From: Chryseobacterium gleum
GTDB taxonomy: Bacteria > Bacteroidota > Bacteroidia > Flavobacteriales_D > Sanyastnellaceae
Length of the DNA stretch: 22,958 nucleotides
Direction of reading: 5' to 3'
Assembly: GCA_943330925.2 (NCBI GenBank)
Contig: CALQJP020000009.1
Span: forward strand, 1-22,958
Positions 1 to 8,008 of the stretch are shown piece after piece. The translations under genes and the position numbers were made by a program. Position 1 is the first letter of the stretch. Each line of letters starts with the position of its first letter. Under the pieces are notes generated by a model. The model ran no database searches. It was not told the DNA's origin and worked only from the letters and a program-made list of their open reading frames with translations.

Positions 1-1485
1 CACCTCATCAACGGCAGCGATGGTGGCGTACAGATTTCTTACGACGATGGTGCAACATATGTGAACTGCAACTCGCCTGCAGTGGGTCAATTCTACACCG
101 TGCAGGTCGACGATGCGAAGCCCTACAACGTGGATGGCGGATTGCAAGACAACGGCGTGTGGTATGCCTCTTCGCGCACAAAGCCCAACGAAGACTGGCG
201 CATAACAGGTCACAACGATTTCGAAGAAATCATGGGTGGCGATGGCATGCAGGTAATGGTTGACACGCGCGACAACAACACACTGTATACCGGTTATCAG
301 TTCGGGAATTATTCGCGTGTCAAAATTCAAGAAGAGGACTACAAGGATTTGTCGGTTCGACATACACTGGGCGAACGTCCGCTGCGCTGGAACTGGCAGA
401 CTCCCATTCTGCTTTCGAAATTCAATCAGGACATTCTCTACATCTGTTCCAACAAGGTGCATCGGTCTACCAATCAAGGTGAAACGTTTACGACGCTCAG
501 TGGCGATTTGACACAAGGCGAGAAGCCAGGCAATGTGCCGTTCGGAACGTTGACAACCATCGATGAGTCGAAGCTGCAGTTTGGTTTGCTTGCGGTGGGT
601 AGCGATGATGGCAGAGTGCATGTGTCGCCCGACAACGGTTATACGTGGAATGATGTGTCAGCCGGATTGCCGGCAAACTTGTGGGTTACACGCGTTCAGT
701 TTTCATCGCATGTGAAAAACAGGATCTATCTGACATTGAACGGATACCGCAACGACCATTTCAATGCGTACATGTTTGTTTCGGAAAACCTAGGAAAGAC
801 ATGGCAATCCATCTCGGGCAATCTGCCATTCGAATGCGTGAATGTATTGCGTGAAGACAGCAAGCACGAAGACTTGTTGTATGCCGGAACCGACCATGGT
901 TTGTATGTGAGCACCAACCGCGGTGCAACTTGGAGCGAATTGAGCGATGTGCTTCCTTCTGTTGCCATTCATGATCTAGTTGTTCAGGAGCGAGAAGAAG
1001 ACTTGGTAGTGGGAACACACGGACGAAGCATTTGGATACTCGATCTTGAACCTCTCCGCGAATACATGGCCAATCGGAAGGAGAGTGTGATAGCGTTTAC
1101 GATGGCCCCCATTAACTGGCGCGGCGACTGGGGTGGCAACTGGAGCAAATGGTTGGATGCTGAAGTTCCACAGCAGGCCATTTCGGTTTACACCACTGCC
1201 GCGATGAATTGCACGGTGGAGATCCTAGGACCCGATTCGTTGAAACTTGCCACATTGGGCGAGGTAAAACTGCATAGCGGGTACAACCGCATTCCATACG
1301 ATTTGTCGTTTGCGGAAGATCGAGTGAAGCCACTGCAAGACGCGGTGAACAAAGGGAAGGAGGCAGCCGACATGATTCGCGTTCGCAAGGCCGATAATGG
1401 GAAGTATTATTTACCGAAAGGTGATTACAGGGTTGTTCTGAAAGGTAGTTTCGGAACAAAAGAAACGACTTGTCGCATAGAGTAG
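1..1485 (+). CDS. C-terminal part of an Asp-box/BNR beta-propeller (sortilin/sialidase-like) protein
   Basis: The frame is open from base 1, so the 5' end lies outside the window; about 494 codons are present, ending at TAG 1483-1485. The fragment carries repeated Asp-box motifs of the form S-x-D/N-x-G-x-T-W, for example SPDNGYTW, SENLGKTW and STNRGATW, plus SYDDGATY encoded at the very start. These mark blades of a BNR/VPS10-type beta-propeller. The last ~130 residues look like a beta-rich accessory domain with a FlgD-like segment (HSGYNRIPYDLSF). Such proteins are often about 1000 residues long and exported in Bacteroidota, and are commonly annotated as glycosyl hydrolases, but no catalytic residues can be assigned here. 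There is no T9SS tail at the C-terminus. The GTG at 61 is an internal codon, not a start. The propeller call is firm; the function is unknown. Confidence 0.8.
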   Translation, partial: HLINGSDGGVQISYDDGATYVNCNSPAVGQFYTVQVDDAKPYNVDGGLQDNGVWYASSRTKPNEDWRITGHNDFEEIMGGDGMQVMVDTRDNNTLYTGYQFGNYSRVKIQEEDYKDLSVRHTLGERPLRWNWQTPILLSKFNQDILYICSNKVHRSTNQGETFTTLSGDLTQGEKPGNVPFGTLTTIDESKLQFGLLAVGSDDGRVHVSPDNGYTWNDVSAGLPANLWVTRVQFSSHVKNRIYLTLNGYRNDHFNAYMFVSENLGKTWQSISGNLPFECVNVLREDSKHEDLLYAGTDHGLYVSTNRGATWSELSDVLPSVAIHDLVVQEREEDLVVGTHGRSIWILDLEPLREYMANRKESVIAFTMAPINWRGDWGGNWSKWLDAEVPQQAISVYTTAAMNCTVEILGPDSLKLATLGEVKLHSGYNRIPYDLSFAEDRVKPLQDAVNKGKEAADMIRVRKADNGKYYLPKGDYRVVLKGSFGTKETTCRIE

Positions 1486-1505
1486 GGGCAAAGCCTTACG
1501 CGAAT

Positions 1506-1513
1506 TAATTTTG
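1506..1513 (+). promoter_or_regulatory. Bacteroidota -7 box (TAATTTTG) of the DUF4834-like gene
   Basis: TAATTTTG matches the TAnnTTTG consensus exactly and ends four bases before the ATG at 1518. The transcription start expected from this box would fall at or next to the start codon, so the transcript would be leaderless or nearly so. No clear TTTG -33 element is visible upstream. Confidence 0.5.
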
Positions 1514-1517
1514 CAGC

Positions 1518-1787
1518 ATGGTATATGAAGCATCTCTTGGCGGAGTCGTAAAAATCATCTTATGGATTCTGTTCATTTCGTTCATCATTCGATTGGTTGC
1601 ACGTTTGGCCATTCCACACGTGGTGCGCGGCGCTCAGGAACGCATGCAGGAGCAAATGCGCAATCAACAGCGTGCGCGTGAAGACCGTCGCAAGGAAGGC
1701 GAGATACGGGTTGAGTCGAACAACCGTGACAAGGGCCGAAATGATGACGGCGATTATGTCGATTATGTGGAAATAAAAGAGGATTGA
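1518..1787 (+). CDS. Small DUF4834-like membrane protein
   Basis: An 89-residue protein with one hydrophobic membrane segment (about residues 10-30, KIILWILFISFIIRLVARL). A basic, glutamine-rich helical stretch follows (about 38-62), then a very acidic tail ending in DYVDYVEIKED. This layout of one TM, a charged linker and a C-terminal Y-V-D/E-Y-x-E signature fits the DUF4834 family, found in Bacteroidota as far as I recall; its function is unknown. The ATG lies just behind a perfect TAnnTTTG box. The next gene, a YfhO-type membrane protein, begins 56 bases downstream, so cotranscription is plausible. The family call rests on recalled similarity of layout, not on a search. Confidence 0.65.
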   Translation: MVYEASLGGVVKIILWILFISFIIRLVARLAIPHVVRGAQERMQEQMRNQQRAREDRRKEGEIRVESNNRDKGRNDDGDYVDYVEIKED

Positions 1788-1843
1788 GGTCCATTGCCCA
1801 TCCGTCGTTAACTTCACCCCCAAACCAAATTGCATTCTTTTTT

Positions 1844-4531
1844 ATGAAGCAAAAACTTCTGCAACTTCTGCCGCATGCAGTGGCGATTATCGTTTTTCTT
1901 GTAATCGCTAAGTTGTTCTTTTCCGGAATAAACAATGAGTATGGCTTGAAACAGCCCGACATCGAAAAGGTGATGGGTATGTCGAAGGAACTTTCTGACT
2001 ATCGCTTGATGAACGGCGAAGAATCGTTGTGGAGCAACAATATGTTTGGCGGAATGCCGGGTTATCAAACCAATGTGATGTATCCGTCGAACTGGGTGCG
2101 CCCGATCGATAAGGTGTTGAAGTGGGGAACCGATCCTGCTATCGGTTCGTTGTACATGTGCATGTTTGGTTTCTATGTGTTGATGCTGTGTCTGCGGGTC
2201 AACCCGTGGCTTGCCATCGTGGGCGCTATTTCCTTCGGTCTTTCTACGATCAATATTCTCTACATAGGTGGCGGTCACACATCGAAGGTGAATGCCATTG
2301 GATACATGGCGCCTGTGCTCGGCGGATTGATACTTGCCATGCGCGGACGTTGGTTGCTGGGAGGAGCTGTATTCGCGCTCTTCTTCAGTTTGCACCTTGC
2401 CGCCAATCACTTGCAGATGACGTATTACTTGGCGTTCCTGCTTGCTGCCGTGGTGTTGGGTGAAACCATTCGATTGGCCATTGAACGCAAATGGCTCGAC
2501 ATCGGGAAGGCTGCTATTGCCTTGGTGTTCGGTGCCGTGATAGCCTTGATGCCCAACTTCGCAAACATCTACACTACCTATGAGTACAGCAAGCTTACCA
2601 CTCGTGGTAAGACCGACCTAACGATAAAACCCGAAGGCAAGGAAGAAAGTGCTCAAGCTGCCGATGGATTGAACACGAGCTACATTTTGGAATACAATAT
2701 GGCGGCAGGTGAGCCCTGGGCTATGATGATTCCAAATGCGAAGGGAGGAAGCTCTTCTGTTTCACTTTCCGATAATAAGAAGGCCATGCAAAAGGCACCG
2801 AAGGATGTCCGCGAAAACCTGCAAGGCTTCCCGCAGTATTGGGGTGCACAAGGCAGTTCTGCAGGCGCATTTTATTTCGGCGCAGGCATCATGTTCTTAT
2901 TTGTGCTGGGATTGATTCTTTCGAAAGACGCTATTAAATGGCCGTTCATGGCAATTGCGTTGCTCGCCATTTTCTTGTGCATGAAGGAAATGCATGGAAT
3001 CAACCGATTCTTCATCGAGAGCTTCCCGATGTACAACAAATTCCGAGACTCCAAGATGATTTTGGTGCTCATTCAAATCATGGCACCGGCTATGGCCATC
3101 GTTTACTTGAATGAACTCGTCAAGTCACCGTTACAAGGAAAGCAACTGAAGACCTTCTTTATTGCAGGCGGTGCGCTGTTCGCACTGCTGCTGGTAGTGG
3201 TAACAACACCATCGATAACGGGCCCGCTCGTATCGGAGAATGAAGTAGAGTATCTCGACGGATTGCGTGATCAATACAAAGGCAACTCAGGAGCACTCAA
3301 CATGGTGAACTCCATTGAAGATGCATTGCCTGAAGTGCGCAGCGCCGTGTTTTCCGAAGACGCTCAGCGCAGCTTACTCATTGTAGTTGCGTTGCTGGCG
3401 CTTACCGTTCTCACCGCTATGAACAAGGTGCGTTGGTATGTGTTGGCCGGTGTTGCTGCGCTCATTGTTACGAGCGATATGTGGTCGGTTTCATCGCGCT
3501 ATTTCAGCAATGAAAAAGAGAAAAATCCGCGCACAGGTAAAATGGAATACGCCCATTATGAGCGAATCGAAAACCGCTTGTTTCCATACACACCTGATAC
3601 CTGCGATCGCTTTATTCAGCGCAAGGAAATGGTCGCCATTCCTGATTATGCAGCACAGGTGTCACAACTGGAAAAGGCCATGTCGACTACTTCGCCATAC
3701 GCTGGCAATGACGCACAGCGCATACATGCAGCGTGCGAATTCGGAGCATTGCAGTTGAATAGCAATTACCGCGTTCTGTTGGCTTCGCCGGGTGTTTTCA
3801 ACGATGCGAGTGTGGCCTATTTCCACAAATCGATTGGTGGCTACCACGCCGCGAAGTTGAAGCGTTACCAGGAGGTTGTCGACTTTCATTTGTCGGGTGA
3901 AATCAGTCGTATTACGGAAGGCTTAAAGTCGGGAAGCCCTGCGGTTGTTGATTCCGTTCTTGGTACTACTCCGGTATTGAACATGCTCAACACGAAGTAT
4001 GTCAAATACAGCGGTGCTGCACCTCCTATTAGCAACGAGAAGCATGCGTTGGGCAATGCATGGTTCGTGAATGAAATTGATTGGGCGGCCAATGCCGATG
4101 AAGAGATGCAGGCGTTGAGTTCGATCGATCCGTCGAATACTGCAGTGGTGCACGATGAGTTTAAATCGGCGCTCTCAAACTGGGGAGCGGTCGACAGCTC
4201 AGCTACTGTTTCGATGACGAAATACGCAACCAACAAGCTCACATACGCAGTAAATACTCCTTCTGCAGCGGCTGTTGTGTTCAGTGAAATTTATTATCCT
4301 GCCGGCTGGGTGTGTCGCATCGATGGCAGTGAAGTAACTGCATTCCGCGCTAATTACATACTGCGTGGTGTGCAGGTTCCGGCCGGAGAACACACCATCG
4401 AGTGGTCGTTCGAACCGAAGTCATACGCAACGGGTATTCAAGTAAACATGGCGGGTTCGATATCCCTTCTGTTGTTGGTGTTGCTCGTCTTTGGTGCCGA
4501 GCTGTTCAAGTGGTGGAAACGCTCATTTTAA
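1844..4531 (+). CDS. YfhO-family multi-pass membrane protein
   Basis: An 895-residue integral membrane protein. The first TM is at about residues 8-28, followed by a periplasmic-type segment (MNGEESLWSNNMFGGMPGYQ) typical of YfhO proteins. Many TM helices follow, then a long soluble C-terminal region of ~300 residues (roughly 560-865) with a beta-sandwich-like end (VFSEIYYPAGWVCRIDG), and a last TM (about 870-890). YfhO proteins resemble GT-C glycosyltransferases and are implicated in glycosylating cell-envelope polymers in Firmicutes; in Bacteroidota the substrate is unknown. The frame can be extended upstream to a TTG at 1784 overlapping the previous stop, but those 20 residues are polar and uncharacteristic. 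ATG 1844 gives a proper N-terminal membrane anchor. A long hairpin closes the unit downstream. Confidence 0.85.
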   Translation: MKQKLLQLLPHAVAIIVFLVIAKLFFSGINNEYGLKQPDIEKVMGMSKELSDYRLMNGEESLWSNNMFGGMPGYQTNVMYPSNWVRPIDKVLKWGTDPAIGSLYMCMFGFYVLMLCLRVNPWLAIVGAISFGLSTINILYIGGGHTSKVNAIGYMAPVLGGLILAMRGRWLLGGAVFALFFSLHLAANHLQMTYYLAFLLAAVVLGETIRLAIERKWLDIGKAAIALVFGAVIALMPNFANIYTTYEYSKLTTRGKTDLTIKPEGKEESAQAADGLNTSYILEYNMAAGEPWAMMIPNAKGGSSSVSLSDNKKAMQKAPKDVRENLQGFPQYWGAQGSSAGAFYFGAGIMFLFVLGLILSKDAIKWPFMAIALLAIFLCMKEMHGINRFFIESFPMYNKFRDSKMILVLIQIMAPAMAIVYLNELVKSPLQGKQLKTFFIAGGALFALLLVVVTTPSITGPLVSENEVEYLDGLRDQYKGNSGALNMVNSIEDALPEVRSAVFSEDAQRSLLIVVALLALTVLTAMNKVRWYVLAGVAALIVTSDMWSVSSRYFSNEKEKNPRTGKMEYAHYERIENRLFPYTPDTCDRFIQRKEMVAIPDYAAQVSQLEKAMSTTSPYAGNDAQRIHAACEFGALQLNSNYRVLLASPGVFNDASVAYFHKSIGGYHAAKLKRYQEVVDFHLSGEISRITEGLKSGSPAVVDSVLGTTPVLNMLNTKYVKYSGAAPPISNEKHALGNAWFVNEIDWAANADEEMQALSSIDPSNTAVVHDEFKSALSNWGAVDSSATVSMTKYATNKLTYAVNTPSAAAVVFSEIYYPAGWVCRIDGSEVTAFRANYILRGVQVPAGEHTIEWSFEPKSYATGIQVNMAGSISLLLLVLLVFGAELFKWWKRSF

Positions 4532-4561
4532 AACCGGCTGTTCTTTTTAAAAACTCGTTTT

Positions 4562-4622
4562 CTCCGTGTCCTCCTTTCCTCTGGGTTGATTATAAAACCA
4601 CAGAGGAAAGGAGGACACAGAG
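4562..4622. terminator. Long hairpin between convergent genes; bidirectional terminator or REP-like palindrome
   Basis: Arms 4562-4583 and 4601-4622 are complementary at 21 of 22 positions (core CCTCCTTTCCTCTG / CAGAGGAAAGGAGG). The stem can be extended by four more pairs across one bulged A at 4600, leaving an 8-base loop. It sits between the stop of the YfhO gene (4531) and the stop of the convergent membrane protein (4627). T-runs flank it only loosely (CTTTTT upstream, TATATTTT downstream), so it is not a textbook intrinsic terminator. The CTCTGTG/CACAGAG core recalls dispersed intergenic palindromes in several bacterial phyla, so it may also be a repeated element. Confidence 0.7.
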
Positions 4623-4624
4623 AA

Positions 4625-5332
4625 TTATATTTTCTCAGTGGTAGTATTCCTCAGTTGCACAACGGTTGCAAGATGTGCGAATAGCAATACAGGTATAATG
4701 AAAGTCGCAATCCAACTACCCGGAAAATGCACCATGAGGTAATTCGGGATGTCAAAACTCCAGGCTTGCAGGGTAGAAGGCGCGCTGAAAAAGCTGCGTA
4801 TCCAAAGCATCGTAAGCGACGCAGATCCCGCCGCACTCCATATCATCAACCATCGTTTGTTTCTGCTGTTGATGTTGCGCGATAGGTACAACATGATGGG
4901 GGTAGCAGCTCCAATAAGCAGCTCGGGGCTTTCGCCATAAAATGTGAGTGCCAAGGGTGTTTGTCTGTGATAGGCCGCCCAGTGGACGATGCCTTCAAGC
5001 GGCAATCGAATGAGCTGAAGTGCAATTAATACTTCCATGCGGAGACCCAGTGCCCATGCTCTCAGTTGGGGAATGGCCATGATTGCCACAATGAAGGAGG
5101 TAGTGAGCAGATAGGGGAATAACAAATGCGCCGTAGTGCGGTCCATATACCAGCGATTCAGCGAAAGCGTGCTTTGGAAGATGACCCACAGCAGCACGGG
5201 CACCGCAACCCAGGTGGCGTATCTACTGACGGCTTGGTTCTTAGAAAAAGCGATGGCGAACAAAAACCCCACAAAGGTTGTTAGTGTAAGCAGTATAAGG
5301 GAGAGCGTAAGTCCTGCAGGAATTTCGAGCAT
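4625..5332 (-). CDS. Multi-pass integral membrane protein of unknown function
   Basis: A 235-residue very hydrophobic protein with about seven candidate TM helices, near residues 8-28, 38-56, 69-88, 99-118, 137-151, 161-181 and 206-226. No catalytic or binding motif is recognisable. Possibly notable are polar residues within or next to membrane segments, such as E113/H117 (PLEGIVHWAAYH) and E134/E137 (YGESPELL). It is a single gene transcribed towards the YfhO gene and ends right beside the long hairpin. The start ATG at 5332 is preceded by an A-rich stretch on its strand, as usual in this phylum. It diverges from the acyltransferase gene at 5457. I do not recognise the family. Confidence 0.75.
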   Translation of the reverse strand: MLEIPAGLTLSLILLTLTTFVGFLFAIAFSKNQAVSRYATWVAVPVLLWVIFQSTLSLNRWYMDRTTAHLLFPYLLTTSFIVAIMAIPQLRAWALGLRMEVLIALQLIRLPLEGIVHWAAYHRQTPLALTFYGESPELLIGAATPIMLYLSRNINSRNKRWLMIWSAAGSASLTMLWIRSFFSAPSTLQAWSFDIPNYLMVHFPGSWIATFIIPVLLFAHLATVVQLRNTTTEKI

Positions 5333-5394
5333 CTTTTTTTATGCAAAGAAAGTTAGGAGTTGTCATTTCAATCTACTTTTCGTGAATCTTCCGC

Positions 5395-5402
5395 TAGTTT
5401 TG
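5395..5402 (+). promoter_or_regulatory. -7 box (TAGTTTTG) of the acyltransferase-MFS unit
   Basis: TAGTTTTG fits TAnnTTTG exactly, 54 bases before the preferred ATG at 5457. No convincing -33 element is visible. It lies in the 124-base gap between divergent genes. An ATG at 5416 nearer the box is out of frame and closes after 15 codons. Confidence 0.45.
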
Positions 5403-5456
5403 CCCCCCAATACCAATGAGGCTGCCGCTTCCGCTGAGGAATTGCAGCAATCAACT

Positions 5457-6689
5457 ATGCTAACCGGCAATAACAAGACCATATCGTGGCGCATCTACGA
5501 GCATACTTCGCAGGTAGATGGTCATGCATGGTCGCAACTGCATCCCCTGGCAGGGGCTTTCTTGTGTTTAGATTATTTGTCGGCGCTTGAAGATGCGCAC
5601 GACAAGGGGCTGGAAATTCGACTGGCAATGTTTTACCGCGGTGCTGAGCCGCTGGGTATTGCAGCTTTTCAGATTGCGCACTTCGCTACTTCAGAAGATG
5701 CCTACTCGAACGTTTTCCTCAATTGCATCAATGCCATTGGACGTCGCATTCGCGGTAAACATGTACACAATATCCTCATCAATGGCAACGCCTTCGCCAC
5801 GGGGGAGCATGGGTTTTCCTTTCAGCCGGAGGCCGATTCAAAAACGATTGCTTATTGTTTGCATCATGCCATGGAGGAAATTGCTGCGCAGGAGCAGAAG
5901 AAGGGCAAGCGCATTTGCGCGATGGTTACAAAAGATTTTTATCCCAATACCATTGGCGTTGCCGATGAGCTCGAGCGTTATCGTTTCAAGAAGTTTCAGG
6001 TCGATCACAACATGGTGATGCCGGTCCTTTCGGATTGGAATACGTTTGATGACTATCTGGAATCGCTCAACACGAAGTTTCGCACCAAGGCTAAGTCGTC
6101 GTTGAAGCGTTCTTCGAATTTACGCGTCGTAGAGGCAACTGAGTCTGATGTGTTGCTTCATGAAGCAGCGATGCAGCAGTTGTATGAAAACGTTTACATG
6201 AAGGCCGACTTTCGTCTTGGCAAACTGCAGGCTTCTGCATTGGCCGGCCTGCTCAAGAGAATACCCAATCAGTTTTTCGTGCGTCAGTATTTCTTGAATG
6301 ATGTGTTGGTTGGTTTCATGACAGCGATGCGTTGCGGAAATGTGATGGAAGCGCACGTTATCGGTATCGATTATGAAAGCAATCGAGAGCACGGTGTCTA
6401 TCAGCGAATATTGTATGACTATGTTGAGCTGGCCATTCGCTTGCGCTGCACACGCATTGTTTACGGACGCACAGCCGCAGAAATTAAATCGACGGTGGGC
6501 GCTTTTCCGGTCGACTTGACCTGTTGCATCAAGCACCGCAGAATTATATCCAATGCATTGCTCTCGATGATCATCAACTACGTGAAGCCATCGGAGTATC
6601 CGCAACGAGAGCCATTCAAAGCAGAAGTATTCAATAAAGTAACACAACAACCGCTGTACAAAAATCATGAGTGGAATACAACGAAGTGA
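5457..6689 (+). CDS. GNAT/FemAB-like acyltransferase
   Basis: A 410-residue soluble protein. The C-terminal half has features of the FemAB/GNAT group: a basic helix with NTKFRTKAKSSLKRS, then LLKRIPNQFFVRQYFLNDVLVGFMTAMRCG-type strands (quoted in part), then EAHVIGIDYESNREHGVYQR, and near the end GRTAAEIKSTVGAFP, which resembles the conserved tail of proteins annotated as peptidoglycan recognition/acyltransferase. The N-terminal half has lower similarity to anything I know. The frame stays open upstream into the divergent gene, but no good start is found there. ATG 5457 lies 54 bases after a perfect -7 box. The 3' end overlaps the MFS transporter start by 23 bases, implying translational coupling. 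The acceptor substrate is unknown; acyl-CoA or aminoacyl transfer is inferred from the fold only. Confidence 0.65.
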   Translation: MLTGNNKTISWRIYEHTSQVDGHAWSQLHPLAGAFLCLDYLSALEDAHDKGLEIRLAMFYRGAEPLGIAAFQIAHFATSEDAYSNVFLNCINAIGRRIRGKHVHNILINGNAFATGEHGFSFQPEADSKTIAYCLHHAMEEIAAQEQKKGKRICAMVTKDFYPNTIGVADELERYRFKKFQVDHNMVMPVLSDWNTFDDYLESLNTKFRTKAKSSLKRSSNLRVVEATESDVLLHEAAMQQLYENVYMKADFRLGKLQASALAGLLKRIPNQFFVRQYFLNDVLVGFMTAMRCGNVMEAHVIGIDYESNREHGVYQRILYDYVELAIRLRCTRIVYGRTAAEIKSTVGAFPVDLTCCIKHRRIISNALLSMIINYVKPSEYPQREPFKAEVFNKVTQQPLYKNHEWNTTK

Positions 6690-7914
6690 GCGAGCCCTGT
6701 TGGTCGTACTCGCGGCCATACAGTTCACGAACATCGTGGATTTCATGATTATGATGCCCATGGGCGATATTCTGAAAAAAGAGTTGTCGATAGGGCCACA
6801 GGAATATGGCTTTTTGGTTTCGAGTTACGGAATAGCTGCTTTCGTGACTGCTTTTGCAGGTGTGTTTTATCTCGATAATCTCGATCGAAGAAAGGCGCTG
6901 CTCGCAGCATACTTCGGTTTCATGATTGGCACACTTTCCAGCGCCATACTTCCCAATACAGATAGCGATTCACTGAATTATGCATTGTTCATCATTACGC
7001 GTGTCATTACCGGACTCACCGGCGGTTTGCTGGGCGGTTTGGTAATGTCTATTATCGGCGATTCGATTCCGCTGGAACGCAGAGGCAGGGCTATGGGCAT
7101 TGTCACAATGTCGTTTTCGCTTGCTGCTATCTTAGGTATGCCTATAGCACTCACGCTTGTTGATGTATTCGGTAATAATTGGCACGTTCCGTTTTATGGA
7201 GTGACGCTGCTTGCCGTTCCTATATGGATTATGGCCTGGAAAAGAATCCCGCCGATGCGTGAGCACCTGAAGAGTAAAACGGTCTATGATCGAACTGCAG
7301 CAATTCGTTTGGCCTTCACATCGCGTGAGCAGCGCAACGCATTGCTGTTTACTGTGCTGTTGGTGCTTGGTCAGTTTACGGTCATTTCATTCATGACGCC
7401 TTATTACATCAACAATGTAGGGTTGGAGCAACACGACATCAAGTGGATTTATCTGGTGGGTGGGGCAGCTACGGTAGTGAGCGGATTTTTTATTGGACGC
7501 ATGGTCGACAAAGTGGGGCGTTTCCGTGTCTTTACGATCGCGGCGCTGCTGAGTATTATCCCTGTGCTTGTCATCACGCACTTGCCCGAAGTGCCGTTGT
7601 ATGTTGTGCTTGCAATAGCAGCTTTTTTCTTTGTGCTTGTTTCAGGTCGAATGATACCCGCCAACACCATTGCAACAACGGTTGTCAATCCGCAGCAGCG
7701 AGCGGGCTTCATGAGTTTGAATTCGGCCATGATGTCGCTTGCAAGCGGTTCTTCGGGCATCATTTCCGGCGCTATCATATCGCAGGTAGATGAAAACGCA
7801 CCACTCATGAACTTTGAGTACGTTGGTTATCTCGCCGCCGCAAGCACACTCCTCTCATTGTTGATTGTTCGCGTCCTGAAACGCATTGCAAAAGAGAAAG
7901 AAAACGCTCTTTAG
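6667..7914 (+). CDS. MFS transporter (DHA1-like efflux permease)
   Basis: A 415-residue protein with the hydrophobicity of 12 TM helices. It shows MFS loop signatures: a motif-A-like loop after TM2 (YLDNLDRRKALL), IPLERRGRAMGI between TM4 and TM5 with SFSLAAILGMPIA following, and the second-half counterpart GRMVDKVGRFRVF. This is the layout of proton-driven drug/metabolite efflux proteins related to AraJ and sugar-efflux permeases. The ATG lies inside the end of the acyltransferase gene (overlap 6667-6689), so the two are probably translated together, and the exporter may move the acyltransferase product. That partnership is inference. The gene ends just before a heptamer repeat array and converges on the P-type ATPase gene. 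Confidence 0.9.
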   Translation: MSGIQRSERALLVVLAAIQFTNIVDFMIMMPMGDILKKELSIGPQEYGFLVSSYGIAAFVTAFAGVFYLDNLDRRKALLAAYFGFMIGTLSSAILPNTDSDSLNYALFIITRVITGLTGGLLGGLVMSIIGDSIPLERRGRAMGIVTMSFSLAAILGMPIALTLVDVFGNNWHVPFYGVTLLAVPIWIMAWKRIPPMREHLKSKTVYDRTAAIRLAFTSREQRNALLFTVLLVLGQFTVISFMTPYYINNVGLEQHDIKWIYLVGGAATVVSGFFIGRMVDKVGRFRVFTIAALLSIIPVLVITHLPEVPLYVVLAIAAFFFVLVSGRMIPANTIATTVVNPQQRAGFMSLNSAMMSLASGSSGIISGAIISQVDENAPLMNFEYVGYLAAASTLLSLLIVRVLKRIAKEKENAL

Positions 7915-7924
7915 GCGCAGCCTC

Positions 7925-8008
7925 ACCCAGTCCCCAGTCCCCCGCACCTAATACCTATTACCTAATACCTATTACCTAATACCTATCACCTATCACCTAT
8001 CACCTATT
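7925..8008. repeat. Heptamer tandem array (12 in-register units)
   Basis: Twelve 7-base units run without a break: two CCCAGT-type units (ACCCAGT, CCCCAGT), one CCCCCGC, then nine ACCTAnn units alternating ACCTAAT/ACCTATT and ending with three ACCTATC and one ACCTATT. The array fills the gap between the convergent MFS and ATPase genes. Its last 9 bases on the ATPase strand encode Asn-Arg-stop. It resembles the STRR heptamers (CCCCAGT and variants) described in filamentous cyanobacteria. There is no hairpin potential, so it is not an ordinary terminator. Confidence 0.9.

Noticed and set aside
1784..1843. Upstream TTG start for the YfhO gene, adding 20 residues
   Set aside because: The extra residues are polar and not signal-like. 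ATG 1844 gives the membrane anchor at the normal distance from the N-terminus.
1814..2410. 198-codon open frame on the minus strand
   Set aside because: Antisense to the YfhO gene; its composition looks like noise (His/Arg-rich, no domains).
5136..5456. N-terminal extension of the acyltransferase by 107 codons
   Set aside because: It runs antisense through the divergent membrane protein and across a perfect -7 box at 5395, so it would lie upstream of the likely transcription start.
6120..6761. 213-codon open frame on the minus strand
   Set aside because: It lies opposite the acyltransferase and MFS genes, is Cys/His-rich and domain-free, and is not a likely gene.
7925..8008. CRISPR array reading of the heptamer repeats
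   Set aside because: The units are 7 bases and contiguous, with no spacers and no cas genes nearby.
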